Assembly: GCA_019155205.2 (NCBI GenBank)
Contig: JAHNZQ020000227.1
Location: 228,600 to 292,599, forward strand
Direction of reading: 5' to 3'
DNA from: Gracilaria vermiculophylla
Taxonomy: Eukaryota; Rhodophyta; Florideophyceae; Gracilariales; Gracilariaceae
Length of the DNA stretch: 64,000 nucleotides
Position numbers and translations under genes: made by a program. The first letter of the stretch is position 1, and the number at the start of each line of letters is the position of its first letter. The notes below the pieces were generated by a model that saw only the letters and a list, made by a program, of their open reading frames with translations, searched no databases and was not told the DNA's origin. This document shows, one piece after another, positions 19,692-30,972 of the stretch.

Positions 19692-22600
19692 TTAGTTTCT
19701 GAAGCGGTACCTGATGTACGGAACTTCAACATCTTCGCCAGCTTCATCGTTACAACATACCTCCATTACAAGATACTTCTGAGAAGGTGAGAACTGCATC
19801 TTACCGACTGTCGCCGCAACCTTTGACAGCGGCATCGGCATTCTTTCTTTCAGCTTGGCAGCCGACGTGAAAGAAGAATATAACATGCTCACGCCGCAGG
19901 AAACCATGCTGATTTCCAAGTTGTATCGTTCCTTGAAAACAGCAAGGAAACGCTCCAATGAAATATCTTCCCCTTCGTTGATGTCAAACCGGTCCCAAAG
20001 CGTCCATTTTCGACCGCCCCCCATTTCAGTCATGGGGGACGCAATTGGCTCAGAGAATGCAAAGAATGGAAGCGCGAGATTCGCAAAACCATTCTTGAAC
20101 AACTCCAACGTCTTTGTCTGTTTCTTCATGAATTCTTCGGAATAAGCGTTTGGCCGGATCCACGCAGCGTCATCAAGTACTCTGTTCAGATCGGTGACGC
20201 CAATCTTCACCAACTTGAAGAGTTCTATACACACCATACCCGCAACAAACGCAGTGGTTGTGGCAATCGCCGGAATGATCTTTCCGGCAATCATCTTCGA
20301 TTTGTGGCGATCTGCAGGCTCAATAGAATAATTGGCCGCCCTGAGGTTCGAGCAAGCAGTGATGAAATCAATGTGATGATTGGAATCATCGTCCTTCTCA
20401 AACTCGATAGGGCACATCTGGAACCCAGTGAGTGTCTTTTCGCTCAGCAGTTTCCGTTCTATTTCCTCAAGAAGAGCGTCATCTGCATCGGCTGGGTTTT
20501 CCACCTGCTCCTTCGCTTCGGCATCCGTGGTTGCAATCCTTACTCCCGACTTTGGAACAAACTCCGGAACCATGACAGCCGCCGCATGCTTACCCATCTG
20601 CTGAATGTCTTCCTGGGACGGTTTCAAGCCATAGTTTTCGGCTCTCAAGCACGCAGCTGCAACAATGAATTCCATATGCAAAGGGTTGTTTGCATCAAAT
20701 TCGATGGGGTCAGGCGCTCGCTTCGTGCCTGACCAAAAAGGGACACCGTTCTTGTCCACATTATCCTTGGGAAACGTATGAAGCAACTGTCGAATGTCAG
20801 TTGAAAACAGCTTCTCGAAAATCCTTCGTGCCCATTCCGCGCAATCTTGTATTGTGTGCGGACGATCATCGATCAAACAGGCCTTGATAGTTAGAAGTGT
20901 CGAGAGCATTTGCCCGGGGCCCTGCCTTCGCAACTCATCCATGTACTCCTGTTTCTTGCTTAAAAAGGCATTAGTCTCCTCAGCAGAGGAACGGAATTCA
21001 CCCTCAAAGTAGTCACGAGCCCACTGCAATGTGTGCTCAATTTGATAGGGAAAGTTCTTCAGCGTACAAATCGGGATTGATTTCTCCGGGGGATCTCGCG
21101 AGGAGCCGTAGCTCTCAGTTAGATGAGGAACAATCACCTGTGTGTTTCCCTTTGTTCCCAAAGTTCCACTTTCCAAGAGACTCTTCTTGTAATACACACA
21201 GCGCTGATCCACATAGAGACGGGCCTGAATATTATCAAGAGCATTGCATACTCCAGAAAGTGAGTCCCAGAACTGATCATTGAAAACATCCTCACTCTCG
21301 GGACCGACACGAGTTTCATAAGCTGTGACCTTAATCTCAGGATTCATGGCTTTGATAGCACCTGCGGCAGCAGAACTCTTAGATTTACCGATGTCTGTAT
21401 CACGGAACAAAAACTGCCTCGAAAGGTTGGACTTTTCAATAGTATCCATGTCAGTCACGAAAATCTCGCCCTTCGGCCCAGAACCAATTCCCATCATAGC
21501 AAATGTCTTGAGCACCTCACACCCGATGGCACCAGCTCCAACAACAAAGTATTTCAAGTTTTGAATCTTTTCTTGGAACTCATTTCCAAAGATGGCGATT
21601 TGACCATCGTACCGAGATCCCCGAGGGGCACAATCCGCTTCGGAAGGCATAACATGCGGTAAAACTTCCATACAATCGAAATACATAAACTGACGAATGG
21701 GCATAAACTTGCCGGATACGGCCTTGAGAACCTCTTGTGCAGCAATACCCCCCAATCCAGCAGCCAGGGGAGATATGTTCCCCGCACAGGTTTTGGAGAA
21801 TACTTGAACCACTTTGGCGTCGGGTTGTCCTTCGGCCACTTTGACAAGCTTGGCAAATTCTGCTGCGGCTACATCTGATCCAGGCGTGGGCAGTGCACCG
21901 TTTGGACACTCGTCCAATGCGGCAAAACAGGCATGGATGGTGCTCATACGATCCATCTTTGCAAAATCGGTAATGATGTACTCCGGAGCGGCGTACGCAT
22001 CGGACAAAGTCTTGAAGGACACGTCGACTGGCATCTTGACCTCAGTGACGTAACCTCCACGAAGGTAGTCTGAAAATGAAGCAATATCCTCTGAATCCTC
22101 TAGGGCAAAGGTGTAAGGGCCGAGAACCTTGACCTTTCTCGGTTTTCCGTCGTTGATCTCAACCATTCCCTGCACCTCTGTGAAAGTGACGTAGTTTCCA
22201 GTTTCGAGGTCATGACGCTGCTCGTCAAGACACGTGACCACCGGCGGAAACTCCTTTGTGATGGCGGAGACCAGGACGGACTTGGGCTGCTCACCAGTGG
22301 CGTCGTGGACGGTGAATTTGGGTCCAAAATCACAAAAGATAGAAGCAAAGACACCGCGAGAAGAGGCGGAAATGAACTTGATTTCGGATTTGTGGCAGAT
22401 GGCGTCGACTGCTCTCTGCGCAGAAAAGGACTGGTTAATCATGACGACGACAGCAAAGGGCTCAAAGACGGAGGGATCCGGTTCGGTGAGATTGATGGAA
22501 CGATCAAAAACTGAGACGGAGACGTACGGGTTGAGGGAGGTGAGGTTGTCGATACAGGCATGGGCGCGGGGCGTCTTGGCGGAGACGTGGTGGTGTGTGA

Positions 22601-22850
22601 GGTAGAAATTGGACGAAAGGTCGGGGGTGGAAGCGGGCTGCGGGTCGTAGATGGAGACGGATCGGACGCCAGCCAGAATGACGTTCTTGGCGATTTCAAC
22701 GCCAAGGCCGTCGCAGCCGATGATGAGCACGGCGGACTTGGCCATGGCGCGCATGGCGTCATGGCCAAGCACGTAGAGCTGGCGGGAGTAGAGGTCCTCG
22801 TCAATGTTGTCGGCGTCGACCATGGTGGAGTTGGCAGCGTTGGAATCCAT
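19692..22850 (-). CDS. UBA1: Ubiquitin-activating enzyme E1 (UBA1)
   Basis: 1052 residues from ATG 22850, the usual size. E1 adenylates ubiquitin, holds it as a thioester and passes it to E2 enzymes. Seen in order: [16 protein letters not shown] and inactive adenylation half ([14 protein letters not shown]), active adenylation half with nucleotide loop [17 protein letters not shown] and [18 protein letters not shown], catalytic cysteine at residue 595 in [20 protein letters not shown], second catalytic-cysteine region, [16 protein letters not shown], and a C-terminal ubiquitin-fold domain ending [11 protein letters not shown]. The frame continues upstream without an ATG through a basic Pro/Thr-rich segment containing CKRARR. 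It is head-to-head with a RING protein gene and convergent with the linker gene (240 bp). Confidence 0.97.
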   Translation of the reverse strand: MDSNAANSTMVDADNIDEDLYSRQLYVLGHDAMRAMAKSAVLIIGCDGLGVEIAKNVILAGVRSVSIYDPQPASTPDLSSNFYLTHHHVSAKTPRAHACIDNLTSLNPYVSVSVFDRSINLTEPDPSVFEPFAVVVMINQSFSAQRAVDAICHKSEIKFISASSRGVFASIFCDFGPKFTVHDATGEQPKSVLVSAITKEFPPVVTCLDEQRHDLETGNYVTFTEVQGMVEINDGKPRKVKVLGPYTFALEDSEDIASFSDYLRGGYVTEVKMPVDVSFKTLSDAYAAPEYIITDFAKMDRMSTIHACFAALDECPNGALPTPGSDVAAAEFAKLVKVAEGQPDAKVVQVFSKTCAGNISPLAAGLGGIAAQEVLKAVSGKFMPIRQFMYFDCMEVLPHVMPSEADCAPRGSRYDGQIAIFGNEFQEKIQNLKYFVVGAGAIGCEVLKTFAMMGIGSGPKGEIFVTDMDTIEKSNLSRQFLFRDTDIGKSKSSAAAGAIKAMNPEIKVTAYETRVGPESEDVFNDQFWDSLSGVCNALDNIQARLYVDQRCVYYKKSLLESGTLGTKGNTQVIVPHLTESYGSSRDPPEKSIPICTLKNFPYQIEHTLQWARDYFEGEFRSSAEETNAFLSKKQEYMDELRRQGPGQMLSTLLTIKACLIDDRPHTIQDCAEWARRIFEKLFSTDIRQLLHTFPKDNVDKNGVPFWSGTKRAPDPIEFDANNPLHMEFIVAAACLRAENYGLKPSQEDIQQMGKHAAAVMVPEFVPKSGVRIATTDAEAKEQVENPADADDALLEEIERKLLSEKTLTGFQMCPIEFEKDDDSNHHIDFITACSNLRAANYSIEPADRHKSKMIAGKIIPAIATTTAFVAGMVCIELFKLVKIGVTDLNRVLDDAAWIRPNAYSEEFMKKQTKTLELFKNGFANLALPFFAFSEPIASPMTEMGGGRKWTLWDRFDINEGEDISLERFLAVFKERYNLEISMVSCGVSMLYSSFTSAAKLKERMPMPLSKVAATVGKMQFSPSQKYLVMEVCCNDEAGEDVEVPYIRYRFRN

Positions 22851-23449
22851 GTCGGGGTTGGCAAGTCGTCGCGCTCGCTTGCAAGGAGTTGGGGTGGTTT
22901 GGGCGGCGCGCTTGCCAGAGGTTGCGGTGGGTTCCGTTGCGGAGGGGAAGCGCGTGCTGCGCTGCAGGGACGTTGGGGGGGAGGGAGGTGGGAGTGCGCG
23001 CACGGGAAGGTGACGTAGGTCGGCGGGGGACGTGGCCAAGCGCGCGAGGGGCTCACATGAGTATCTGCGGCGACGAACGGTCTCAGCCAGGGGCGAAAAC
23101 GCGGCGCGCGCTGCACCGGCTGGCGCCGTGTGTTGCGCCGCGGATCAAAGGCGCGCGGGCGCAAGCGTGGAGGCCGCGGGGCGTGGGCGCGTGTACACGC
23201 GGCGCGGCTGTCCAGCGGCGGCGGAGCGCGTGAGCGGTGCCGCCACGGCGAGGGCGCGGCGTGACGGGGGCGCGTGACGGGGGCGCCGCGCGCGGCGCGG
23301 AATCTGCACGGCGCGCGCGCGAGATGCGTAAAAGCGGCTGCGCGCGGCGCACGGCGCTGCGGGCCGGCTGCGTGCCACCCGCCGCCGCCAGCAGCTGCCG
23401 GCAGCGAGCTGCTCCGCCGTCGCCGCGCCTCGCCGCACGCCCACGCCGC
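22851..23449. promoter_or_regulatory. Divergent GC-rich promoter between UBA1 and the RING gene
   Basis: About 600 bp, extremely GC-rich and dense in gcgcgc. Both flanking frames extend into it, and it is open in several frames on both strands, so coding content cannot be judged by open frames alone. No TATA box seen. Confidence 0.4.
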
Positions 23450-24073
23450 ATGGCGCCGGCCGCGCTGCCGCACGCCGTGGGCGCGCTCCGCGCCGCGCGC
23501 GGCGAGGCCTCGCAGCTGGGCGCGGTGTACAATGCGGCGTCGCCCGCGCCGGCGTCCACGTCCGCCGACCTGTTCGTCGTCATCGTCGTGTCCGTGTTTC
23601 TGTTCCTGGCCGCGTCCATTCTGCGCCTCGTGCCGTGGGTGGTGCCCATGAGCACCAGGCCGCGGCTGTCGGCGCGGCGTGCGCTGGCGGCGGCCGCGCA
23701 GTTCGAGCCGATTGGCGGCTTTGCCAACCTGGGTTACGGCACGCTCGAGTCCGGCACCGGCCCCGACGCGCGCGCGGGCAGCAGGGGCGCGCCCAGCTAC
23801 GAGATGCTGCTGGAGATTGAGGAGCGCATCGGCTACGCCAAGCAGGGGCTGACGGAGAGCCAAATTGGCATCCTGCCCACGTACGGCTGCGACGACCGCG
23901 ACCGTGAGCGCCATGAGCGGCGCGGAATGTACTGCGCCATCTGCCGCGACGTGTACGCGCACGGGGACCGCGTGTGCATCCTGCCGTGCGGCGACGAGTT
24001 TCACGCCGCGTGCATCTCGCCGTGGCTCAAGCAGCAGGCGACGTGCCCTCTGTGCCGCTGCAGGTTTGCATAG
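23450..24073 (+). CDS. Membrane-anchored RING-H2-like E3 ubiquitin ligase
   Basis: 207 residues from ATG 23450. One strong transmembrane segment (DLFVVIVVSVFLFLAASILR, about residues 45-65) is followed by a cytosolic linker and a C-terminal RING finger: CAICRDVYAHGDRVCILPC, then GDEFHAACISPWLKQQATC and PLC. Spacing matches RING-H2 proteins, but the usual CxH pair is C-G-D, so an Asp stands where the zinc-binding His is expected. A single-pass, C-terminal RING layout is common for membrane quality-control E3 ligases; substrate unknown. It is divergent from the E1 gene. The frame is open upstream to 23237, but that part is Arg/Ala-rich without features, so the ATG just before MAPAALPHAV is preferred. 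Confidence 0.75.
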   Translation: MAPAALPHAVGALRAARGEASQLGAVYNAASPAPASTSADLFVVIVVSVFLFLAASILRLVPWVVPMSTRPRLSARRALAAAAQFEPIGGFANLGYGTLESGTGPDARAGSRGAPSYEMLLEIEERIGYAKQGLTESQIGILPTYGCDDRDRERHERRGMYCAICRDVYAHGDRVCILPCGDEFHAACISPWLKQQATCPLCRCRFA

Positions 24074-25366
24074 CGCGCGCCCCTGGGGCGGCTGCCGTGG
24101 TGTTTGTTTGACGGCTGTTGACGGCGCGCTTGCACGGCGCTAGCGGCTGTGCGGCGCGCGCCAGTGGTGCTCCGCCCCTGCACGCGGTGCGCGCGACGCA
24201 TGTGACGGCGCGCGAAGCACCCGTCGAGCGCGCCGCGTGTGCGCCGCCGCGGCGCCGCGCCGCGCCGCGCCGAGTTGTGCATTGACGCCAAGCGCGGCGC
24301 CGCGCGCGCGCCGAGGCGTGTGCTGTGCATCGTGCGCGCGCGTGGCTTGCGCAGGCGCCAGCGCACGTGGGGCGCGCTGCGCGCAGCACGCGTTGCGGCG
24401 CGCCACGTCGCCAGCGCCGGCGGGCCAAGCTCTTGTTGTGGCGCCGGCTGGCCACGCTTTTGTTGTCGCGCCGGCGCGCGGCTGCGCGTCCACCGGGCGC
24501 GGCGGCGCGGCGCGCGCGCCGGCTGGTCGTGCCTCGGCGGCGTGTGGCGCGTGCGGCCCCCCCCCTCCCTCCCCGCCGCGGGGCTGTGCTGCGCGCTTCC
24601 GCACCGCCCCCCGCGCGCACAACGGCGTGCAGCAGTTGAGCCGTTGCTCGGTGCAGTAACGCGTGGTGGTTGCACAAGCGTACTGTACTGCCGCTCAAGT
24701 TGGGCGGACCTGCACAACTGGCCTCATGTGAGGCCAGCATTGGCGAAGCTCCACAACTGCAAAAAACTGACACCTGAGCTCTTGTTTACAACGTCGTATC
24801 TGCGTTCCGCTGGTTCGACGTCAGCCAACACAACTCGCGCAGTTTCTCATCCCATTGTTCCGTGTGTTGATGACGGAGCAATCAACGTACTTGTTTCATG
24901 TTACTAACGTAACCCGTACCAGTGATTCTCGAAAATTACCGACCAACGCCTTGACACTTGGGCGACGCAACGTTTGCACTCCTAGTCTTTCGGTATTACA
25001 CAACATTTACTGCTCAAGTCTGTTTGTTTTTGTATTTAATTAAACTTTTCACTATTTCTTCCTGTAATGTATTCATCCCACACTCCATTTCCCCTTTTCT
25101 GTAAACACTGCGCTCATACCGCATGAGGCACAAATTTCGTCCCTCTGCCACACTTGCGTTCGTATTCACGACGCCCACTCCCTTTTGCAATCGCCCTCAT
25201 GCTCCTGTCGTGATCGACCCGCGATGCCATGCCACTTTCATAGCGACGATTCTCAGCTCACTACCCCAATCTTCCCCAGTTCAATGTGACAATGTGAATG
25301 ATTTTTATCGAGTACAAATCCATCGCTCAGCACCAACGCATCAAATGCCTATGCATTTGAACAACA
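24074..25366. other. Intergenic; GC-rich left half, AT-rich right half
   Basis: Up to about 24650 this is an extreme GC island (gcgc-rich, with a C-rich tract near 24550). The many overlapping open frames on both strands are Arg/Ala-rich composition artefacts with no domain. The composition then drops abruptly, and no gene is seen before ALG9. Confidence 0.5.
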
Positions 25367-27139
25367 ATGGAAGCAACCACCAAAGTTCGCAGCACCCGCA
25401 CGCCCCCACAAATAAGCTCCCTGCCATTCACCCTGTGCGCCGTACTCCTTGTCCTCATCCGCGCACAAGCCGCCTTCTTCAGTCCAATCGCAGACTGCGA
25501 TGAGACGTTCAACTATTGGGAGCCCTTGCACTTTCTGCTCTACGGATTTGGTCTGCAAACATGGGAGTACAGTCCGCAGTATTGCCTTCGATCCTACGCC
25601 TTCCTTCTTCCCTACGCTGCTCTTTCCAAATTTGCATCGCTTATTCATCCGTACTTGCTGCAACTCACCGCCTCCACCACCCCCACCGACTCAAAACTCT
25701 TTGCCTTCTATTTCATCCGCTTCGTCCAGGCGTTGTCGTCTGCCTTCGCCGAACTGTCCCTCATTCACGCAACTTACGGCCTCTTTGGATCACCGCCGGC
25801 TGCTTTCCTCTTCCTATTTCTCGCCACGTCCCCCGGTCTCTTCCGCAGCGCTGTCGAACTGCTGCCCTCGTCCTTTGCCATGATCTCTCTTTGTTTTGCG
25901 CTCTCCTCATGGATGAAAAATAACAACTTCCGCGCAGTGCTGTGCGTCGCCTTGGCTACATTGCTGGGCTGGCTCTATGCTGCTGCGCTTGCCATTCCCA
26001 TCGCCATTCACATGATTCTTCAACCAAACGGTGTCCTCAACTTTCTACGCAATTCTGTGCTCTGCGCTCTGCTCATCGCTGCCTTTATGCTCCCTGTCGA
26101 CTCCTACATGTACGGAAAGTTGGTCTTTGCGCCAATCAACCATGTTTGGTACAACGTTTTTCCTCAGCAAGGCACGGGGTCTCACCTATTTGGCGTGGAA
26201 AGTTGCAACTTCTACTTGCTCAACCTTATCCTCAACTGCAACCTTGCCGCGCTGTTCACCGCATGTTTTCCAGCGCTTCTGCTCCTCGCCTCTTGCACAT
26301 CCCTCTATGACATTTCCGCTGTGCAGCTGTGGAGGAGAATTGTTTATCTCTCTCCAACGTACGTGGCTCTCGCAATCTTCTTGCCACAGCCACACAAAGA
26401 GGAGAGGTTTTTGGCCCCTTGCTATCCATTCATAGCTCTCATTGCTGCCGTTGCTGCGTCGGACTGCCTGAGGATGCTATCGAGGCTGTTTGGAAATGGG
26501 CGTGTGGTGAAGCTCATCAAGTTCGGCGTGTTGTGTTCCACAGTGCTTGTTTCGATGGGCGCTGGGCTCAGCAGGGCATACATGCAAGTGCACTCCTTTC
26601 ATGCCCCACTCGCGATTTATCGAGAGCTACGCGAGAACGAGTTAAACAAGCTCGCCAACCGGACAATGAACGGCGCGGAAGAAGGAAGCATAAACATCTG
26701 TGTGGGGAAGGAATGGTACCGGTTTCCCTCAAGCTTCTTCCTTCCTGACCGCCGTTTCCGTCTGAGGTTTGTGCGCTCCTCCTTCACGGGCCTGCTGCCA
26801 AAGCCATTCGCAGAGAACGAGAACGGAACAAGGCTCATACCTCGAGGCATGAACCCGTATAATCGAGAGGACCCGGAGCAATTTTTCGATTGGAGGCGTG
26901 GGGGGGGTTGCCATTACTACGTCGACTTTGATTTGTCCCATCGCAATGTGCATAGCGATGCAGATGAGGAAAACCCAATTCCCATACACGCTCGGCACGT
27001 ACTGCTTCGGAAGCATTTCCTGGACAGTGATGCATCGCAATCAGGATATCGAGCGTTTGCTGTGCCATACTCCCGCTCAAAGCTAGTGTACGGTGAATAC
27101 CAAGTAACCAAGAACATAGATCTCCTGCCTGTAATCTAG
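25367..27139 (+). CDS. ALG9: ALG9 alpha-1,2-mannosyltransferase (GT22)
   Basis: 590 residues, intronless. ALG9 adds alpha-1,2-mannose from dolichol-phosphate-mannose to the lipid-linked N-glycan precursor in the ER lumen. The diagnostic GT22 first-loop motif is clear: ADCDETFNYWEPLHFLLYGF followed by LQTWEYSPQYCLRSYAF. Multiple hydrophobic segments follow (for example AAFLFLFLATSPGLFRSAVE and PALLLLASCTSLYDI), the lumenal motif INHVWYNVFPQQGTGSHLFG is conserved, then HKEERFLAPCYPFIAL (the family's K-EERF block), and the C-terminal lumenal domain ends with CHYYVDFDLSH. The ATG at 25367 precedes the first hydrophobic segment by about 17 residues, as expected. ALG6, another lipid-linked oligosaccharide enzyme, lies about 3.8 kb downstream. 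Confidence 0.95.
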   Translation: MEATTKVRSTRTPPQISSLPFTLCAVLLVLIRAQAAFFSPIADCDETFNYWEPLHFLLYGFGLQTWEYSPQYCLRSYAFLLPYAALSKFASLIHPYLLQLTASTTPTDSKLFAFYFIRFVQALSSAFAELSLIHATYGLFGSPPAAFLFLFLATSPGLFRSAVELLPSSFAMISLCFALSSWMKNNNFRAVLCVALATLLGWLYAAALAIPIAIHMILQPNGVLNFLRNSVLCALLIAAFMLPVDSYMYGKLVFAPINHVWYNVFPQQGTGSHLFGVESCNFYLLNLILNCNLAALFTACFPALLLLASCTSLYDISAVQLWRRIVYLSPTYVALAIFLPQPHKEERFLAPCYPFIALIAAVAASDCLRMLSRLFGNGRVVKLIKFGVLCSTVLVSMGAGLSRAYMQVHSFHAPLAIYRELRENELNKLANRTMNGAEEGSINICVGKEWYRFPSSFFLPDRRFRLRFVRSSFTGLLPKPFAENENGTRLIPRGMNPYNREDPEQFFDWRRGGGCHYYVDFDLSHRNVHSDADEENPIPIHARHVLLRKHFLDSDASQSGYRAFAVPYSRSKLVYGEYQVTKNIDLLPVI

Positions 27140-27827
27140 GCTCGTTTACAGTGTTTATACTTTATCGCCGCGGACTGCTTTCCACGCGGACAGCAAAGGC
27201 GATAGTTTCTGACAGTGACGTTCGGTGAGCTATTTGAAAGCATTCATGACTCTTCAACAACACACGTAAACCCTCACGTGAGGCCTTTGTAGACGGCATG
27301 CAAGGGGATCAAGAGGCCGCTATGGAGTTTTGCTATCGACTTCAACTATAGATGGAACATAACAATAATTGCGGTGGATGCGCACACCTCCTCTTAAGCA
27401 TTCCGCCAGTATTCCTGCAACTGCTCATTTGTGAACAACAAAGCGTAAATACGTGTAACCAGCATCCATAGAACTCAGACACACAAAAATAGGTTTCCCC
27501 AAAAACCTCCATCAATAGCTTGACTGCCATAATTGTGATCTCCGTCGTTCACCAAACTCCACCCATCCTAACCTTGAACGGAGCCATGGAAAATTTAAGC
27601 GCCTCACCAACACCGTCGCCATCCACAGGAGGCTGTGCCCACCTTTAACCGCAATCTACTATGTCTACAAAAAAAAAGTTAAACGCTCAAGATCTTTTCA
27701 GCTGTTAAACACGACTCGAGATCAACTAAAAAAAGCAAAAACTTGATCGGCTGGCTTGGCCGATCAGTGGCACTTGCTCACCAAGTCATAAATCACATGT
27801 TCACACGGCAGTTTGGAAATTGCATGA
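27140..27827. other. Intergenic, no gene seen
   Basis: 690 bp between the 3' ends of two convergent genes. AT-rich, with poly-A tracts near 27669 and 27729. No open frame of interest. Confidence 0.5.
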
Positions 27828-29069
27828 CTAACTCTCTGAGCTGCAGCTGACGTACAGCACGTGGGGAGCGAGAGTATTGAAGACGACTTCTTTTGGAAGA
27901 GCTGAGAACAGGTTGCCTTCCGCACACCAACAAGCAAGAACTGTCTCTGCGCGCTCCCAAGCTTCTTCCTGAGTCCCGTTTGATATAGAATCGACCAAGC
28001 TGTGCACAGCTTTCGCTGGCGAAAGTCCAAGGAACTGGACCAAAACTTTTCGATATCTGCGCCAATCTTGAAACAGCTTCCAGAACACCCGGTTGCGATC
28101 GGAGATGTTTGCATGCGTAGAGACGATTAGACGCGACGTTTGGCACGAAGACGCCACCGGTCTTCGCGCGCTCGACCGCACCAGACGGCGGTCAACCGAG
28201 AAGCGCGGCGACTCGAAATCGGCTTGGGGCGATCCCATCGTGTTTTGCATTTCCTGAAACGCGCTGTTGAGCTCCTGCGGCGTGATGTACGATGCATAAA
28301 CATCAATCTTCCACGGCGAGAGGTAACAGAAACGGAGCAAGGATTCAACGGCAATCATAAGCTTGCGGCCGGCCTTGGTCTTCGAGTCCATTCTGCTTTG
28401 ATCCATCACGTCACATGTGTCCATGTAGTGCACGAGATCGTCCCATATTGAGGGCTCCAGCTCGGAGCGCATGAGCGACAAGCCCTCCGGGTCCTCGTCC
28501 TCCGCTATCAAAGCGAGCACTTCCAGCATGCTGTGCTTGAGCTCCTCCTGCGTGATGTCGTGCAGAAAGTCGTAAAACTCCTTGGGCATGGCCAGCGACA
28601 GCACGTTGTTCTGCAGCAAGAGATTGCCCTGAGCCGGGTCGTACTCGCCGTTTTGGGCCACCTGCCAGATGAGGCGGTTGACTTGCAGGTCGGCGCGCGT
28701 GGCCGGGTACAAGTTGAAGCAGGCGACTGTGCGGTCGTACTTGGTGGCTCGCGCCAGGCGGCTGGTGCCTCGAAGAAGCTTCAAGGCGTGCTGCGAGTGG
28801 AGCCATTGCACCGGTTTCGGGCCGTCCGGGCACGGGGCCGGGACGACGAGTTGCGGGGCGCGGCTTTTGGTCTCGTAGTTGGCAAAGGCTATTGTGGGCT
28901 TGGGAATGGAACGGCTGGGCGTTCGTCGATTGCGGGCTTGGTATGGGCGGGGCGTTCCCGGCGGTAGGTCGAGCGGCGAAACAAAATCGCCGTTGGTGGT
29001 TCGGAAATCAGGGGACATGGGAGTGTAGCGCAGCAAGTTGAGCTCATCCTCGGAGTACCAAGACGGCAT
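27828..29069 (-). CDS. Hypothetical protein, 413 residues, with N-terminal YxxxxL motif
   Basis: The frame starts at ATG 29069 (MPSWYSEDELNLLRYTPMSP); 64 further open codons upstream lack domain character. The protein has a disordered basic N-terminal quarter, then a mostly helical, charged region (for example KEFYDFLHDITQEELKHSML, EVLALIAEDEDPEGLSLM, RKLMIAVESLLRFCYLSPWK) and a second helical block near the C-terminus (VFWKLFQDWRRYRKVLVQFL). I do not recognise the family. The beginning resembles the YxxxxL region of eIF4E-binding proteins such as 4E-T, but the hydrophobic residue after Leu is Asn here, so this is a weak hint only. Codon use and open length support a real gene. Confidence 0.65.
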   Translation of the reverse strand: MPSWYSEDELNLLRYTPMSPDFRTTNGDFVSPLDLPPGTPRPYQARNRRTPSRSIPKPTIAFANYETKSRAPQLVVPAPCPDGPKPVQWLHSQHALKLLRGTSRLARATKYDRTVACFNLYPATRADLQVNRLIWQVAQNGEYDPAQGNLLLQNNVLSLAMPKEFYDFLHDITQEELKHSMLEVLALIAEDEDPEGLSLMRSELEPSIWDDLVHYMDTCDVMDQSRMDSKTKAGRKLMIAVESLLRFCYLSPWKIDVYASYITPQELNSAFQEMQNTMGSPQADFESPRFSVDRRLVRSSARRPVASSCQTSRLIVSTHANISDRNRVFWKLFQDWRRYRKVLVQFLGLSPAKAVHSLVDSISNGTQEEAWERAETVLACWCAEGNLFSALPKEVVFNTLAPHVLYVSCSSES

Positions 29070-30972
29070 GATTTGTGAACGAGTTACGCGGCGACAGGCA
29101 GTGCAGGCGACGGGGGGGAGGAAGGGGGGAGTGGGGCCGAAGAGATGCAGCGACGGCGAAGAGGGAAATGAAGGGGGGGCGGCGCGATGCGTACGAGGGC
29201 GAGGGCACGGGCGGTGAGTGGCGGCGGGGAGGGAGGCGCTCGACGGAAGACTTATGAGCACAAAGTGCGCTGGTGGGCAGCCGTGGCGCGCGCCACCAGC
29301 GCGTGGGAGGCATGACGTGGATATCTGTTTTGGGCATGGCGCGGTGCATTACAGGGGCTGTGGACATGCGTGGGTTGTGGCTGGTGAGCCACACACGGCG
29401 GCCGAGTGGGGTGGAGGTTTTGGCGAAAAACGTTTTTTGGCGCACGCAAGGCTCTCGAGCGCGTCCGATTCGCCGCATGCTTGGCCGTTTGCGCCTCCTT
29501 GTCACTCGAAACTGCGCCACGAGCACCATGGCGCCGAATGAGAATGCGCAGTGGGTGCGGAAAAGGCATCCGCAGCGCCTTTTCGGCAACGCGCAGCACG
29601 TGCCGCGGTGTGGACGGGTGCGACTTGCACCGCGCCTTCACCAACATGCGATGGAAAGCGCTGCACCGAACATACCGTGAGTGTTGCGCTGCATGCGCTT
29701 GTGCTGTGCCGTTCGTCGTCGAACAACGTAAGCCTGCTCTCCCCGCCAGATGTAACCGGTGCGGCTGAGCGGTGCGCGCTCAACGAATGCGCATCCGGGC
29801 GCACGCAGGTCGAGAGACCACATCGCCTCGACAACCAGCGCTGGTCAGGCGCGCATCGCAGCGCGAGTGAAACAACTCGCCTTTACCACCACCAAGGCTG
29901 TACCACACTGCCGACGGAAAAGGGTGCGGGAGACAACGTGACGGCTGCTAGCAGCGCCTCAACAAGCGCACCTCAACACGAGCGCGCGAGCCAGCGACAC
30001 GCACAGTGCTCGCGTGTATGCATGCTGCGGATGGATGCATCGCGCGTCTCCGAGCCGGTGCAACATGAAGGGCTCCAAAGGCAGTGCACGCACAAAAGTG
30101 GACATGAAAGCACACACGAAAACAATTGTCCCCCAGCACAAGTCGGTTCACAATCGCCACAAACGATGTGCATCGAAAACGAAAAGCAACTGTTTACTAA
30201 CTGGTGATGGTGTCGAAACGCGATCGAGTCGGGTGCGCTTCTTTTGACTGCGGGCAGTGCAATTGTTCGGCACGACACTTGATCACGCGCAGCGATGCGC
30301 GGCGGGGGGGACGGAGTGCACGCAGCTGAGAAAGCGTTTGGGCGAACAGCGATGCTCTGTGCAAACAATGTGCTGCGGTAAAGAGGGTGCATTCGTCGCG
30401 CTGTGCTTAACACAAACCGGTGCATGCTCGTGCCGTTGCATCTGCGCACAGAGGGGTGTGTTGCGCTCGCACTCGTTGCTGCTGTTTTCCTCGCGCACGC
30501 GTGCGCCGCCGACGGCGGTATACACGCAGGGGTGTACACGACGGGGGGGGGGCAGAAACAGCTTACAGTGGTTTCCCGTGCTGAACTTATTTTTGGAACA
30601 CGTTTCTAATGGCGATGCGGAATGGCGTGATGCCTCCCGCCGGGGCGGCCAAGCTCGCAGATAAGTATACCTTTCGTACATGGCAGTCACAAAGGCTGTA
30701 CCTTGCCGTCCATGGCGAGGAAGCGCTCCGTTGGCACAACGGCGCCCGACATTTTCTTTGTCGCACGATTACCATGCGGCACTTGTCTATCCGGATCGTT
30801 CCAGTTGCTGTGTTGGTGGTTGCGACTCGCTCTTCAACTGCACGCTCACTTCTCAGGTGAACGTGTGTGTGTGCCAGAGCAACGAAAACAAAGCGTGTCC
30901 GTGTCGGTTGACTTGGCGTGCAATCTTCCACACACCACCTGCCCTACCTGCCCACCAACCCTGTTCCAAACC
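29070..30972. other. Intergenic / divergent promoter, no supported gene
   Basis: 1.9 kb between divergently transcribed genes. Open frames up to about 218 codons exist on both strands, but they are Cys/His/Arg-rich with no domain and overlap one another. A G10 run lies at 30543-30552. Nothing recognisable seen. Confidence 0.45.

Noticed and set aside
22439..24004. 521-codon minus-strand frame across the UBA1/RING promoter
   Set aside because: It runs antisense through the RING gene and in a shifted frame of UBA1; the peptide is Pro/Arg/His-rich noise of GC-rich DNA.
24027..24907. Several frames over 200 codons on both strands downstream of the RING gene
   Set aside because: Pure Arg/Ala composition with no domain; all overlap each other.
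29502..30690. Overlapping frames of 110-218 codons
   Set aside because: No recognisable motif on either strand, Cys/His/Arg-rich, inside a divergent promoter region.
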